From the NCBI GenBank assembly GCA_902776935.1, contig CACYRS010000026.1, positions 1 through 54,389 on the forward strand: 54,389 nucleotides of DNA, in the 5' to 3' direction. Position numbers and translations under genes: made by a program. Shown one piece after another: positions 6,851 to 14,957 of the stretch (positions within the stretch are counted from its first letter, which is position 1; each line of letters starts with the position of its first letter). This DNA comes from an uncultured Prevotellaceae bacterium (GTDB lineage: Bacteria; Bacteroidota; Bacteroidia; Bacteroidales; Bacteroidaceae). The notes beneath the pieces were generated by a model, which saw nothing but the letters and a program-made list of their open reading frames with translations, made no database searches and had not been told where the DNA came from.

Positions 6851-8314
6851 TCAAGTCAGCCCCATCTGTTTAGCCTTATCCAAAAGGAGCGCCATGAGGG
6901 GTTCCCGTTCGTTTTCCACTCTGTTGTCGAGTACGGCATCTTTCAGGAACTGTTTCAGGACACCCACCTCGCGAGAGGGCTTGAGATGGAAGAGCTGCAT
7001 AATCTCATTACCGTCGATGACAGGCTGAAGCAGACGCTTATAGTCTTTCTCCTTCAGGTCAGTAAGTTTCTCGCGTACCATACGGAAATTCTCAAGGAAC
7101 ATTTTCTTGCGCACCTCATTCTTGGAAGTGATATCCGCCTCGCAGAGAGTCATCAGATCGTCGATGTCATCACCTGCATCGTTCAACAGACGACGTACGG
7201 CACTATCCGTCACCTCCTCGTCGGCTATGGCGATAGGACGCATGTGGAGTTCCACAAGCTTCTGGACATATTTCATCTTCATATCCAACGGCAATGACAG
7301 GCGACGGAAAATCTGAGGCACCATCCTTGCACCTATATTATTATGGTTATGGAAGGTCCATCCTATGGCAGGGTCCCAACGTTTCGACTTTGTCTTGCCA
7401 ATGTCGTGCATGATGGCACCCCATCTGAGCCACAAGGCCATATCGTGATCCTCCCACGCAGGATTGGGCGCTGCCTTGGCTACATTCTCCAGCACCTCGA
7501 GGGTATGATAGAAATTGTTCTTATGCGCACGACCGTTCTTCTGGTCAACGATATCCAGTGCAGCCAACTCTGGGAAGATAATCTGCAGGAGGCCGCAGCG
7601 CTGGAGATAATCAAAGCCTATGCTGGGATGAGAGGCGAGGATAATCTTGTTGAGTTCGTCCTTGATACGTTCGCCACTGACGATATTTATCCTGTCGGCC
7701 ATACGGACGAGCGCATCCCATGTCTCATCCTCTATCTGGAAATTCAGCTGTGTAGCGAAACGTATGCATCGCATCATCCTCAGCGGGTCGTCGCTGAAGG
7801 TGATATCCGGCTCAAGGGGAGTAGCGATGATGCCGTCTTCGAGGTCGGCAAGACCATTGAAGGGGTCGACGAGTTCCCCGAAGCGGTCCTTATTCAGGCA
7901 TATCGCCATGGCATTGATAGTGAAGTCACGGCGGTTCTGGTCGTCTTCGAGAGTGCCGTCCTCGACGATGGGCTTCCGGGAGTCGTGGCTGTAGCTCTCC
8001 TTACGGGCGCCAACAAACTCCACCTCATACTCCACCCCTTTCTCACGGAACTTCACCTGTGCAGTGCCGAAGTTCTTGAATACGCTGAGATGAGCTTTAC
8101 GGCCCACCATACGTTTCAGTTCTTCTGCAACACTGATGCCGCTGCCCACGACTACCACGTCGATATCGTTTGAAGGACGCTCAAGGAAGATATCCCTGAC
8201 ATACCCCCCCACAACGTAGCACTCGAGTCCCAGACGGTCTGCCGCCTGGCTTATCTGGTGGAAAATATCCTGGTCGAGAATGCCTGCTAATTCTTCATCG
8301 CTATATAGTTTCAT
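6851..8314 (-). CDS. tRNA nucleotidyltransferase / poly(A) polymerase family protein with HD domain
   Basis: 487 residues from the ATG at 8314 (MKLYSDEELAGIL); the longer frame upstream overlaps the divergent gene and its promoter. The nucleotidyltransferase core shows YVVGGYVRDIFLERPSNDID with the expected GG and DxD motifs, then RRDFTINAMAI and FSDDPLRMMRCIRFATQLNF. The second half has the HD-type pattern MHDIGKTKS and HLHMRPIAIADEEVTDSAVR-like features, as in class II CCA-adding enzymes. It adds or repairs the CCA end of tRNAs; neither tRNA in this window encodes CCA. A run of seven G residues lies in the VVGGY codons. It heads the minus-strand run that continues into the GH89 gene 29 bases away. 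Confidence 0.88.
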   Translation of the reverse strand: MKLYSDEELAGILDQDIFHQISQAADRLGLECYVVGGYVRDIFLERPSNDIDVVVVGSGISVAEELKRMVGRKAHLSVFKNFGTAQVKFREKGVEYEVEFVGARKESYSHDSRKPIVEDGTLEDDQNRRDFTINAMAICLNKDRFGELVDPFNGLADLEDGIIATPLEPDITFSDDPLRMMRCIRFATQLNFQIEDETWDALVRMADRINIVSGERIKDELNKIILASHPSIGFDYLQRCGLLQIIFPELAALDIVDQKNGRAHKNNFYHTLEVLENVAKAAPNPAWEDHDMALWLRWGAIMHDIGKTKSKRWDPAIGWTFHNHNNIGARMVPQIFRRLSLPLDMKMKYVQKLVELHMRPIAIADEEVTDSAVRRLLNDAGDDIDDLMTLCEADITSKNEVRKKMFLENFRMVREKLTDLKEKDYKRLLQPVIDGNEIMQLFHLKPSREVGVLKQFLKDAVLDNRVENEREPLMALLLDKAKQMGLT

Positions 8315-8337
8315 CGTAATTTCTTCTTTCTTGGGTG

Positions 8338-8366
8338 CAAAGATACGATTTTTTTTTGTAATTTTG
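8338..8366. promoter_or_regulatory. Divergent -7 boxes between the tRNA nucleotidyltransferase and lipoprotein genes
   Basis: On the minus strand TATCTTTG occupies 8345-8338, 23 bases before the ATG at 8314. On the plus strand TAATTTTG lies at 8359-8366, 24 bases before the ATG at 8391. Neither has a good -33 TTTG, and the two promoters nearly touch, so they may interfere with each other. Confidence 0.55.
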
Positions 8367-8390
8367 CAGCCGAAACCAATTAATTCGATA

Positions 8391-8852
8391 ATGAGACAGT
8401 TGTTTTTTATCCTGACATGTACCCTCGCGCTCATTTCCTGCAGCAATTCCAGCAAGCAGAGTGAGGCTGATTCTCTGTTGCAAAAGGCCAGTATCCTCTT
8501 TGAGCAAGGGAAATATACTGAGGCAAGGGCTTGCATCGACTCGTTGCGGAAAGTATATCCCAACGCCATTGACACCCGTAAGAAAGCCCTTCATCTGCAA
8601 CAGGAGATAGAATTGAAGAGAACACAGGAGGAGTTGGCGAAGACAGACAGTCTGTTGCAGCTAGTGACCCACGACTTCAACTATCAACAGGCAAAAGTGG
8701 AGAAAGACAAGGCAGCCCTTCGTGCCACAGCCGAGGAGTTGACAATGTTCACACTTACCCGTATGAAGCGCGACTCGCTACGAACACAATGTGAGACCCT
8801 TGGAGCCAAGATTCGTTACATCAGAAAGAAACAAAAAGAGACAAATCAGTAA
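8391..8852 (+). CDS. Small coiled-coil lipoprotein, function unknown
   Basis: 153 residues starting MRQLFFILTCTLALISCSNS, a signal peptide ending in the lipobox LISC with Cys17 as the lipid-bearing residue. The mature part has a TPR-like helix pair (ADSLLQKASILFEQGKYTEA, then ARACIDSLRKVYPNAIDT) followed by a Glu/Lys-rich coiled coil to the end. The start at 8391 is fixed by the signal peptide and by a TAATTTTG box 24 bases upstream. I do not recognise a named family. It is probably anchored in the outer or inner membrane and may be cotranscribed with nothing else, since DUF1599 has its own promoter. Confidence 0.75.
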   Translation: MRQLFFILTCTLALISCSNSSKQSEADSLLQKASILFEQGKYTEARACIDSLRKVYPNAIDTRKKALHLQQEIELKRTQEELAKTDSLLQLVTHDFNYQQAKVEKDKAALRATAEELTMFTLTRMKRDSLRTQCETLGAKIRYIRKKQKETNQ

Positions 8853-8877
8853 GTTGTTCGAAAAAATCCAAATAATA

Positions 8878-8909
8878 TTTGGTTTTTTGCTTACTTATTC
8901 GTACCTTTG
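8878..8909 (+). promoter_or_regulatory. Promoter of the DUF1599 gene
   Basis: TTTG at 8878-8881 and TACCTTTG at 8902-8909 with a 20-base spacer. The ATG at 8918 is only nine bases after the box, so the transcript has almost no leader. A 27-base stretch covering the -7 box (8887-8913) recurs exactly at the M64 peptidase promoter (30137-30163, opposite strand). Confidence 0.85.
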
Positions 8910-8917
8910 CAGCCGAT

Positions 8918-9463
8918 ATGGACCAAATGGAGAAGACAAATGCCCAGTTTGAACAGGCCATGAGCGAGTGTCGCTCGCTGTTTGAGAAGAAATTACACGA
9001 CTATAAGGCATCGTGGCGCATCCTGCGTCCCACGGCACTCACCGACCAGCTCTTTATCAAGGCAAAACGTATCCGTTCGCTGGAGATAAAGAAGGAGAGT
9101 CTTGTTGGTGAGGGTATCCGTCCGGAGTTTATCGCACTGATCAACTACGGCATCGTGGGACTGATCCAGATAAACAAAGGCTTTGCCGACGTGGTGGACA
9201 TCACCAACGAGGAAGCCATGCGTCTCTACGACCAGTATGCCCACGAGGCACTGGAGCTGATGAAACGCAAGAATCACGACTATGACGAGGCGTGGAGATC
9301 GATGAGAGTCAGTTCGTATACGGACTTCATACTCACCAAGATCGAGCGCATCAAGGAGATAGAGAACCTGGCAGGTGAGACGCTTGTCAGCGAAGGTATA
9401 GATTCCAATTATATGGATATCATAAACTACGCGGTCTTTGGAGTAATTAAACTTACGGAGTGA
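8918..9463 (+). CDS. DUF1599 domain-containing protein
   Basis: About 181 residues from the ATG at 8918 ([13 protein letters not shown]); the ATG nine bases further is an alternative. The protein contains two copies of the DUF1599 unit: [20 protein letters not shown] with [12 protein letters not shown], and [20 protein letters not shown] with [15 protein letters not shown]1599 is a soluble helical family with no established function, often called a nucleotide modification-associated domain. Its TGA overlaps the GTG of the next gene by four bases (GTGA), which suggests translational coupling with the DoxX/TIM ORF. Confidence 0.85.
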   Translation: MDQMEKTNAQFEQAMSECRSLFEKKLHDYKASWRILRPTALTDQLFIKAKRIRSLEIKKESLVGEGIRPEFIALINYGIVGLIQINKGFADVVDITNEEAMRLYDQYAHEALELMKRKNHDYDEAWRSMRVSSYTDFILTKIERIKEIENLAGETLVSEGIDSNYMDIINYAVFGVIKLTE

Positions 9464-11505
9464 GAAAAATCACTGTTAATATCTTACGGTTCCTAGTAGC
9501 CCTGACATTCATCTTCTCAGGATTTGTCAAGGCCGTTGACCCACTAGGGACGCAGTATAAGATCAACGACTATCTGACTGCTTGGGCACTGAGAGATATC
9601 GTACCAGACATCATGACGCTGGGAGCCTCTGTGTTGCTGAGTGCAGCGGAGTTCATCATAGGAATCTGTCTGCTCTTTGCCATCCACAGACGACTGGTGT
9701 CGAAGATCACCCTCGTGCTGATGACAGTGATGACACTTGTCACCCTCTGGCTGGCAATAACCAACCCCATCAGCGATTGCGGATGCTTCGGCGATGCCAT
9801 AGTACTCACCAACTGGCAGACATTCTTCAAGAACATTGTCCTCTTGGTGGCTACGGTAATCATCTGTCGATGGCCAACAGACATGGTGCGGATGATAAGT
9901 ATCAGCAACCAGTGGATAGTATTCAACTACTCTTCGCTGTTTATCCTCGCTGTTGCAGGCCGGAGCCTGTGGGACCTCCCGATGTTCGATTTCCGTCCAT
10001 ATCACATCGGAGCAAATATCAAAGAAGGGATGACCATCCCTGAGGGAGCACCACAGCCACAGTTCGAGACAACGTTTATCCTGGAGAAAGACGGAGAACG
10101 GAAGGAGTTTACTACAGACAACTACCCCGACTCCACCTGGACTTTCATCGACTCGAAGACAGTACAGACGGCAGAAGGATACGTGCCTCCCATCCACGAT
10201 TTCTCAATACTCGACGATGAGGGCGAGGATATCACAGAGGAGGTGCTGAGCGACAAAGGATACATATTCCTGCTCATATCACCACATCTGGAGAATGCCA
10301 ACGACTTAGCGTTTGGCGACATAAACCAGATAAGCGAATACAGCAAGCAACAGGGATATCCATTCTATTGTCTTACCGCAAGTACCCAGCAGGCCATCAA
10401 CCGTTGGCTGGACATTACAGGAGCCGACTATCCTATCTGTGCCACTGACGAGATAACGTTGAAGACGATTATCAGGAGTAATCCAGGTCTGGTGCTGCTG
10501 CATGCAGGAACGGTGGTGGGCAAATGGAGTAACAACTCCCTGCCTGTGATAGAAGACGAGCAGTATACCCAGCCACTCGAGGAACTGAATATCGGTCAGA
10601 TGACAGAAGACAATGTGGCAAGAAAGATTGCAATGATTCTCGCCTGGTTCGTATTACCCCTTGTGCTCCTGACGATAGCAGACCGTCTGTGGGCATGGAC
10701 AAAATGGATAAGATTCACAAACCCATTAAATAAAAAAGAAAAGATTATGAGAAAAAAGATTGTAGCCGGTAACTGGAAGATGAACATGAATCTTCAGGAC
10801 GGCATCGCTCTTGCAAAGGAGCTTAATGAGACACTTACGGCTGAGAAGCCCAACTGCGGTGTTGTTATCTGCACACCATTCATCCACCTGGCAAGCATCG
10901 CACAGTTCCTGGATCAGAACATCATCGGTCTGGGTGCTGAGAACTGCGCTGACAAGGAGAAGGGTGCCTTCACTGGTGAGGTATCTGCAGAGATGGTAAA
11001 GAGCACCGGTGCCCAGTACGTTATCCTGGGCCACTCAGAGCGTCGTGAGTACTACAAAGAGACTCCAGAGATCCTGAAGGAGAAGGTGCTGCTGGCTCAG
11101 AAGAACGACCTGAAGGTTATCTTCTGTATCGGTGAGAGCCTTGAGGAGCGTGAGGCTGGCAAGCAGAATGAGGTCGTAAAGGCCGAGCTCGAGGGCAGCG
11201 TATTCAACCTCGCAGAGGAGGACTTCCGCAAGATCGTTATAGCCTACGAGCCAATCTGGGCTATCGGTACAGGTAAGACCGCTACTGCAGAGCAGGCTGA
11301 AGAGATCCACGCTTATATCCGTTCTATCATCGCAGAGAAGTATGGTCAGGCTGTTGCCGACGACACAACTATCCTCTATGGTGGTTCTTGTAAGGCAAGC
11401 AATGCTCCTGAGCTGTTTGCAAAGCCTGACATCGACGGTGGTCTTATCGGTGGTGCTTCACTGAAGGCTGCAGATTTCAAGGGAATCATCGACGCATTCA
11501 AGTAA
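9460..11505 (+). CDS. DoxX/MauE-type membrane protein (BT_3928-like) continuing in frame into triosephosphate isomerase
   Basis: The frame is open for 681 codons with no stop between two normally separate proteins. Residues 1 to about 429 match BT_3928-type proteins: a DoxX/MauE membrane domain ([35 protein letters not shown]), then a periplasmic thioredoxin-like domain without a CxxC pair and a last membrane helix ([20 protein letters not shown]). After a short Lys-rich linker (NPLNKKEKI) the TIM sequence starts at [13 protein letters not shown]. The start is GTG at 9460, overlapping the DUF1599 stop. Either this is a true fusion with TIM on the cytoplasmic side, or tpiA starts at its own ATG (10747), or a one-base error has removed a stop. 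Confidence 0.75.
   Translation: MRKITVNILRFLVALTFIFSGFVKAVDPLGTQYKINDYLTAWALRDIVPDIMTLGASVLLSAAEFIIGICLLFAIHRRLVSKITLVLMTVMTLVTLWLAITNPISDCGCFGDAIVLTNWQTFFKNIVLLVATVIICRWPTDMVRMISISNQWIVFNYSSLFILAVAGRSLWDLPMFDFRPYHIGANIKEGMTIPEGAPQPQFETTFILEKDGERKEFTTDNYPDSTWTFIDSKTVQTAEGYVPPIHDFSILDDEGEDITEEVLSDKGYIFLLISPHLENANDLAFGDINQISEYSKQQGYPFYCLTASTQQAINRWLDITGADYPICATDEITLKTIIRSNPGLVLLHAGTVVGKWSNNSLPVIEDEQYTQPLEELNIGQMTEDNVARKIAMILAWFVLPLVLLTIADRLWAWTKWIRFTNPLNKKEKIMRKKIVAGNWKMNMNLQDGIALAKELNETLTAEKPNCGVVICTPFIHLASIAQFLDQNIIGLGAENCADKEKGAFTGEVSAEMVKSTGAQYVILGHSERREYYKETPEILKEKVLLAQKNDLKVIFCIGESLEEREAGKQNEVVKAELEGSVFNLAEEDFRKIVIAYEPIWAIGTGKTATAEQAEEIHAYIRSIIAEKYGQAVADDTTILYGGSCKASNAPELFAKPDIDGGLIGGASLKAADFKGIIDAFK
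10747..11505 (+). CDS. tpiA: Triosephosphate isomerase
   Basis: 252 residues, the normal full length for TIM, counted from the internal ATG at 10747. Catalytic residues are all visible: Asn and Lys in GNWKMN near the start, His in ILGHSERR, and Glu in [11 protein letters not shown]; the C-terminal phosphate-binding loops ([19 protein letters not shown]) are intact. The enzyme interconverts dihydroxyacetone phosphate and glyceraldehyde 3-phosphate in glycolysis. Codon use becomes visibly more biased here than in the DoxX part, as expected for a highly expressed gene, which argues for independent translation. It is in frame with the upstream membrane protein without a stop codon. Confidence 0.93.
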   Translation: MRKKIVAGNWKMNMNLQDGIALAKELNETLTAEKPNCGVVICTPFIHLASIAQFLDQNIIGLGAENCADKEKGAFTGEVSAEMVKSTGAQYVILGHSERREYYKETPEILKEKVLLAQKNDLKVIFCIGESLEEREAGKQNEVVKAELEGSVFNLAEEDFRKIVIAYEPIWAIGTGKTATAEQAEEIHAYIRSIIAEKYGQAVADDTTILYGGSCKASNAPELFAKPDIDGGLIGGASLKAADFKGIIDAFK

Positions 11506-11508
11506 GAA

Positions 11509-12186
11509 GTGAGACTTCTGAATATCATAGTGATGCTGTGTATTGGCTGCGCTGCGGCCAATGCACAGTCATCCTTTACCCAGAGACTCCAGCAAAGCAA
11601 GGTGGGCGAAGGAAAAGTAACCGTTACCCAAGACAGGGCCATCGAAGACTTGGTCAATGGTCCGAAGGTTACTACAACCCCTCAGAACACCCAGGATTCC
11701 CCCAAGACCCTGAATACTCAGAATAACCTTTCTCAACAGGTACAGCAACAGAAGAAAGAACCCAAAGACTCTGCTACCCATAAGCCTGACAGCAGTCATC
11801 AGCAGCGTCCGGAGATAAATATCCCTGAGCAGCCAGATACCACCGTATCTGCACCTGTCGACGAGGGCAGGAAGAAAATCATGAAGGGGTATAAGGTAAA
11901 CGGATTCAGAGTGCAGGTATATGCCGGAGGCAACTCACGAGATTCGAGAGTCAAGGCTGAGCGCACAGGCAAAGAGATAAAATCACTCTTCCCCGGAACC
12001 CCCGTCTACGTACATTTCTATCCCCCAAGATGGATATGCAGGATGGGTAACTACCGTACTATCGAGGAGGCATCTGAAGTGCTCAGAGCAGTAAAGAAAC
12101 TCGGCTATCAGTCGGCTATCATCGTCAAAGGAAAGATTACCGTCCCTTATAAGCCGGCAGATCAGCCAGAAACCCAACAGCAATAA
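11509..12186 (+). CDS. SPOR-domain exported protein
   Basis: 225 residues starting at a GTG three bases after the tpiA stop. A signal peptide ([18 protein letters not shown]) is followed by a long polar linker rich in Gln, Pro and Thr and a C-terminal SPOR domain: [40 protein letters not shown] and [17 protein letters not shown] domains bind denuded peptidoglycan strands, mainly at division sites. The mature protein should be periplasmic. It sits in the tpiA-folE run, and close spacing suggests cotranscription; no direct link to metabolism is implied. Confidence 0.85.
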   Translation: MRLLNIIVMLCIGCAAANAQSSFTQRLQQSKVGEGKVTVTQDRAIEDLVNGPKVTTTPQNTQDSPKTLNTQNNLSQQVQQQKKEPKDSATHKPDSSHQQRPEINIPEQPDTTVSAPVDEGRKKIMKGYKVNGFRVQVYAGGNSRDSRVKAERTGKEIKSLFPGTPVYVHFYPPRWICRMGNYRTIEEASEVLRAVKKLGYQSAIIVKGKITVPYKPADQPETQQQ

Positions 12187-12208
12187 CGGCCTCAGAGCCA
12201 TAGGATAT

Positions 12209-12796
12209 ATGAATCCAGAAACAGAATACAGAGAAGGATTAGAAGAACTTGCCGCGAAGTATCGCGAAATACTCACGTTGCTTGGTGAAGACCCAGAGCG
12301 TGAAGGCCTGCAGAAGACACCTATGAGGGTGGCTAAAGCCATGCAGGTGCTTACCCGCGGCTATGAGATGGATGCCCACAAGGTACTCACCGATGCCCTG
12401 TTCAAGGAAGACTACTCACAGATGGTGATAGTTAAGGACATCGACTTCTTCTCCCTCTGCGAACACCACATGATACCCTTCTACGGAAAGGTTCATGTGG
12501 CCTACATACCCAACGGCTATATCACCGGACTCTCCAAGATAGCCCGAGTGGTCGATATATATAGTCACCGTCTTCAGGTTCAGGAGCGTATGACACTACA
12601 GATAAAGGAGTGCATACAACAGACTCTGAAACCCTTAGGAGTGATGGTAGTGGTTGAAGCCCGTCATATGTGCATGCAGATGAGAGGCGTGGAGAAACAG
12701 AACTCCATCACTACCACGAGTGACTTTTCCGGAGCCTTTAATCAGGCAAAGACAAGACAAGAATTCATGAATTTAATCCATAACAACAAAATTTAA
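12209..12796 (+). CDS. folE: GTP cyclohydrolase I
   Basis: 195 residues, typical length for FolE. Signature sequences are [40 protein letters not shown] (zinc and catalytic Cys and His residues), [20 protein letters not shown] and the second zinc Cys in [16 protein letters not shown]. The enzyme converts GTP to dihydroneopterin triphosphate, the first step of tetrahydrofolate synthesis. The gene lies 22 bases after the SPOR gene and six bases before the next ORF, so it is probably in one operon running from DUF1599 to 13372. Confidence 0.95.
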   Translation: MNPETEYREGLEELAAKYREILTLLGEDPEREGLQKTPMRVAKAMQVLTRGYEMDAHKVLTDALFKEDYSQMVIVKDIDFFSLCEHHMIPFYGKVHVAYIPNGYITGLSKIARVVDIYSHRLQVQERMTLQIKECIQQTLKPLGVMVVVEARHMCMQMRGVEKQNSITTTSDFSGAFNQAKTRQEFMNLIHNNKI

Positions 12797-12802
12797 CCTA
12801 TT

Positions 12803-13372
12803 ATGTATCGTTCAGACAATTTCAAACAGAAAGAGACAATGTCTCATGCCTTCTACCACAGCTGCCTCGGCAAGATTGTTATCTTGGCTATTATTGTAGC
12901 AATACTATTACTCTTGGCGATGCTTACAAAGCCTTCAAAGAAGACGATGATAGCAGAAACAACAGACGGAATCCTGGAGTGTATCGAGAACAACGACAGC
13001 ATCAAGGGTGACAAGATAGACGATTATATGACAAATTTCGCCCACGTCTTTACTACCGCTGACACCACAGAGATCAATAAAGACCTGATGGCAGGACTCA
13101 AGAAGTACAACCGTATGGAGATACACAACCATACATTCTACCGCACTGCATACATTCATAACAATGTACATCCAGAGGGAGTACGTGTAGCAGTTGGCGC
13201 TTATGGACTGGTGTTACCCACAGTTACATATTCAGACCTGCTTCTCTACATAGGAAAGATGCACGGTGACTTCAATAAGGCTATCATCCGCAACAAAGCC
13301 TTCGATAATCATGATCTGGGTAGGAATCCTGAAATAAGAGAGTACCATTACAAGGGAGATTCAGAAGACTGA
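12803..13372 (+). CDS. Single-pass membrane protein, unknown function
   Basis: 189 residues. A polar start (MYRSDNFKQKETMSHAFYHS) is followed by one strong membrane helix at about residues 24-42 (IVILAIIVAILLLLAMLTK) and a soluble part of about 145 residues that should face the periplasm. The soluble part is rich in Asp, Asn and His (NRMEIHNHTFYRTAYIHNN) and has no motif that I recognise. It begins six bases after folE and is followed by a strong terminator, so it is the last gene of that operon. The second Met (at MSHAF) is a possible alternative start. Confidence 0.65.
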   Translation: MYRSDNFKQKETMSHAFYHSCLGKIVILAIIVAILLLLAMLTKPSKKTMIAETTDGILECIENNDSIKGDKIDDYMTNFAHVFTTADTTEINKDLMAGLKKYNRMEIHNHTFYRTAYIHNNVHPEGVRVAVGAYGLVLPTVTYSDLLLYIGKMHGDFNKAIIRNKAFDNHDLGRNPEIREYHYKGDSED

Positions 13373-13394
13373 ACCTACATCAGGACAAAATAAA

Positions 13395-13430
13395 AAGCTA
13401 ATGGGCAACCGCTCATTAGCTTTCTTTTTT
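13395..13430 (+). terminator. Rho-independent terminator of the folE operon
   Basis: AAGCTAATG (13395-13403) pairs with CATTAGCTT (13414-13422), followed by TTCTTTTTT. A-runs on the other side mean it could also act on the opposite strand, downstream of the tRNA-Pro gene. Confidence 0.9.
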
Positions 13431-13433
13431 ATG

Positions 13434-13506
13434 TCGGGATTACTGGACTCGAACCAGCGACCTCGCGCCCCCCAGACGTGTGCGCTACCAACTGCGCTAA
13501 ATCCCG
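13434..13506 (-). tRNA. tRNA-Pro (GGG)
   Basis: A 73-nt cloverleaf on the minus strand. The acceptor stem CGGGATT/AATCCCG is perfect, the D-arm is TAGCGCAGTTGGTAGCGCA, and the T-loop is TTCGAGT. The anticodon loop CTGGGGG gives GGG at 13473-13471. In the anticodon stem (CACGT/GCGCG) one pair is A·C, an unusual mismatch, and one is a T-G wobble. CCA is not encoded. Confidence 0.9.
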
Positions 13507-13628
13507 AACACTTTCAGCTTAGCACCGACTCTTTCGTCGAATGCGGGTGCAAAAGTACATAGAAATTTTGATATGAGCAAATTTTCCACGTACTTTTTTA
13601 GTTATTCAACGATTTTTAGCACTTGATT

Positions 13629-13660
13629 TTTGCTCATGCGAATAATAATGTGTAATTTTG
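13629..13660 (+). promoter_or_regulatory. Promoter of aroA
   Basis: TTTG at 13629-13632 and TAATTTTG at 13653-13660 with a 20-base spacer, 34 bases before the aroA ATG at 13695. Confidence 0.8.
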
Positions 13661-13694
13661 CACGTTGGTATAAGTAAAAGCATAAAAAAGAAAC

Positions 13695-14957
13695 ATGACG
13701 CAATATAAAATTACTGCTCCAAAGAAGCTCGATGCCACAGTGACACTCCCTGCTTCTAAGAGCATTTCAAACCGTGCCCTCATCATCTACGCCCTTAGTG
13801 GCGGACATATCATGCCACAGAATCTTAGTGACTGTGATGATACAGAAGTGATTATCAATGCCATCCGCCACATGCCAGAGGTAATAGATATCAAGGCTGC
13901 CGGAACTGCCATGCGTTTTATGACGGCATACCTCTCCGTAATGCGAGGCACCCACACGCTGACAGGCACTGAGAGAATGAAAAAACGTCCGATAAAGATT
14001 CTTGTCGAGGCACTTCGATCATTAGGTGCAGAGATTAACTATCTGGGCGAAGAAGGATACCCTCCCTTGGAGATTACTGGTACAAAACTTACAGGAGGTG
14101 TACTGGAGATGTCAGGAAGTGTCAGTTCACAGTATATCTCGGCAGTGCTGATGATTGGCCCTATACTCTACAAAGGTCTTGAGCTGCGTCTTACTGGCGA
14201 CATCATCTCTCGTCCATATATCGATCTTACCCTATATATGATGAATGAGTTTGGTGCCGATGCAGAATGGACGTCGGCAGATACCATCACCATAAAACCC
14301 GTGCCATATAAGAACAGGGAGTATCTCATTGAAAACGACTGGAGCGGGGCTTCATACTGGTATGAGATGATGGCACTCATAGACGATCCTGATGCAAAAC
14401 TGCTGTTAACAGGTCTGAAGGACGGTTCTAAGCAGGGCGACTCTGTAGCACGATATATCTTCAGTATGCTTGGAGTAAAGACCACCTTTGAATCAAAGTC
14501 ATCGAGGAAGCCACAGACAGTGACTATAAAAGCCAATGGCCGTTGTCTGCCAAAGCTGGAGTACGATTTCATAAACTCACCAGACCTTGCACAGACATTC
14601 GTTGTAACATGTGCTGCAAAAGGTGTGAGATTCCATTTCAAGGGTCTCTCAACACTGAAGATAAAAGAGACAGACCGCATTGAGGCCCTGAAGAAAGAAA
14701 TGCGAAAGTTAGGCTATGTGATAGAGAGTCGCAATGACAGCGAGCTGATATGGGATGGAGAGACCTGTGAGCCTCAGATGGAAAAAGGCATCGACACCTA
14801 CGAGGATCATCGTATGGCTCTCGCCTTTGCTCCTTACGCTCTGAAATCAGGTGAGATAATCATCAACAATCCTCAGGTGGTTACAAAGTCATATCCGCAT
14901 TTCTGGGAGAGTCTGGCTGAAGCCGGATTCACAATAGAAGAGAGAGAGACGTTATAA
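13695..14957 (+). CDS. aroA: 3-phosphoshikimate 1-carboxyvinyltransferase (EPSP synthase)
   Basis: 420 residues. The N-terminal LPASKSISNRALIIYALSGG carries the shikimate-3-phosphate binding Lys and Ser, and AAGTAMRFMTAYLSV matches the family's G-TA-RF motif. SGSVSSQYISAVLM, KETDRIEALKKEMRKLG and DTYEDHRMALAFAPYAL complete the active-site set. The enzyme joins phosphoenolpyruvate to shikimate 3-phosphate in aromatic amino acid synthesis. It is directly followed, without a gap, by the ATG of the next ORF. The sequence is close to the shorter Bacteroidetes form of AroA and appears complete. Confidence 0.95.
   Translation: MTQYKITAPKKLDATVTLPASKSISNRALIIYALSGGHIMPQNLSDCDDTEVIINAIRHMPEVIDIKAAGTAMRFMTAYLSVMRGTHTLTGTERMKKRPIKILVEALRSLGAEINYLGEEGYPPLEITGTKLTGGVLEMSGSVSSQYISAVLMIGPILYKGLELRLTGDIISRPYIDLTLYMMNEFGADAEWTSADTITIKPVPYKNREYLIENDWSGASYWYEMMALIDDPDAKLLLTGLKDGSKQGDSVARYIFSMLGVKTTFESKSSRKPQTVTIKANGRCLPKLEYDFINSPDLAQTFVVTCAAKGVRFHFKGLSTLKIKETDRIEALKKEMRKLGYVIESRNDSELIWDGETCEPQMEKGIDTYEDHRMALAFAPYALKSGEIIINNPQVVTKSYPHFWESLAEAGFTIEERETL

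Noticed and set aside
9544-10197. Long minus-strand open frame opposite the DoxX-type gene
   Set aside because: Composition is unlike a protein (many Cys, His and Ser in disorder) and it mirrors the real gene on the other strand.
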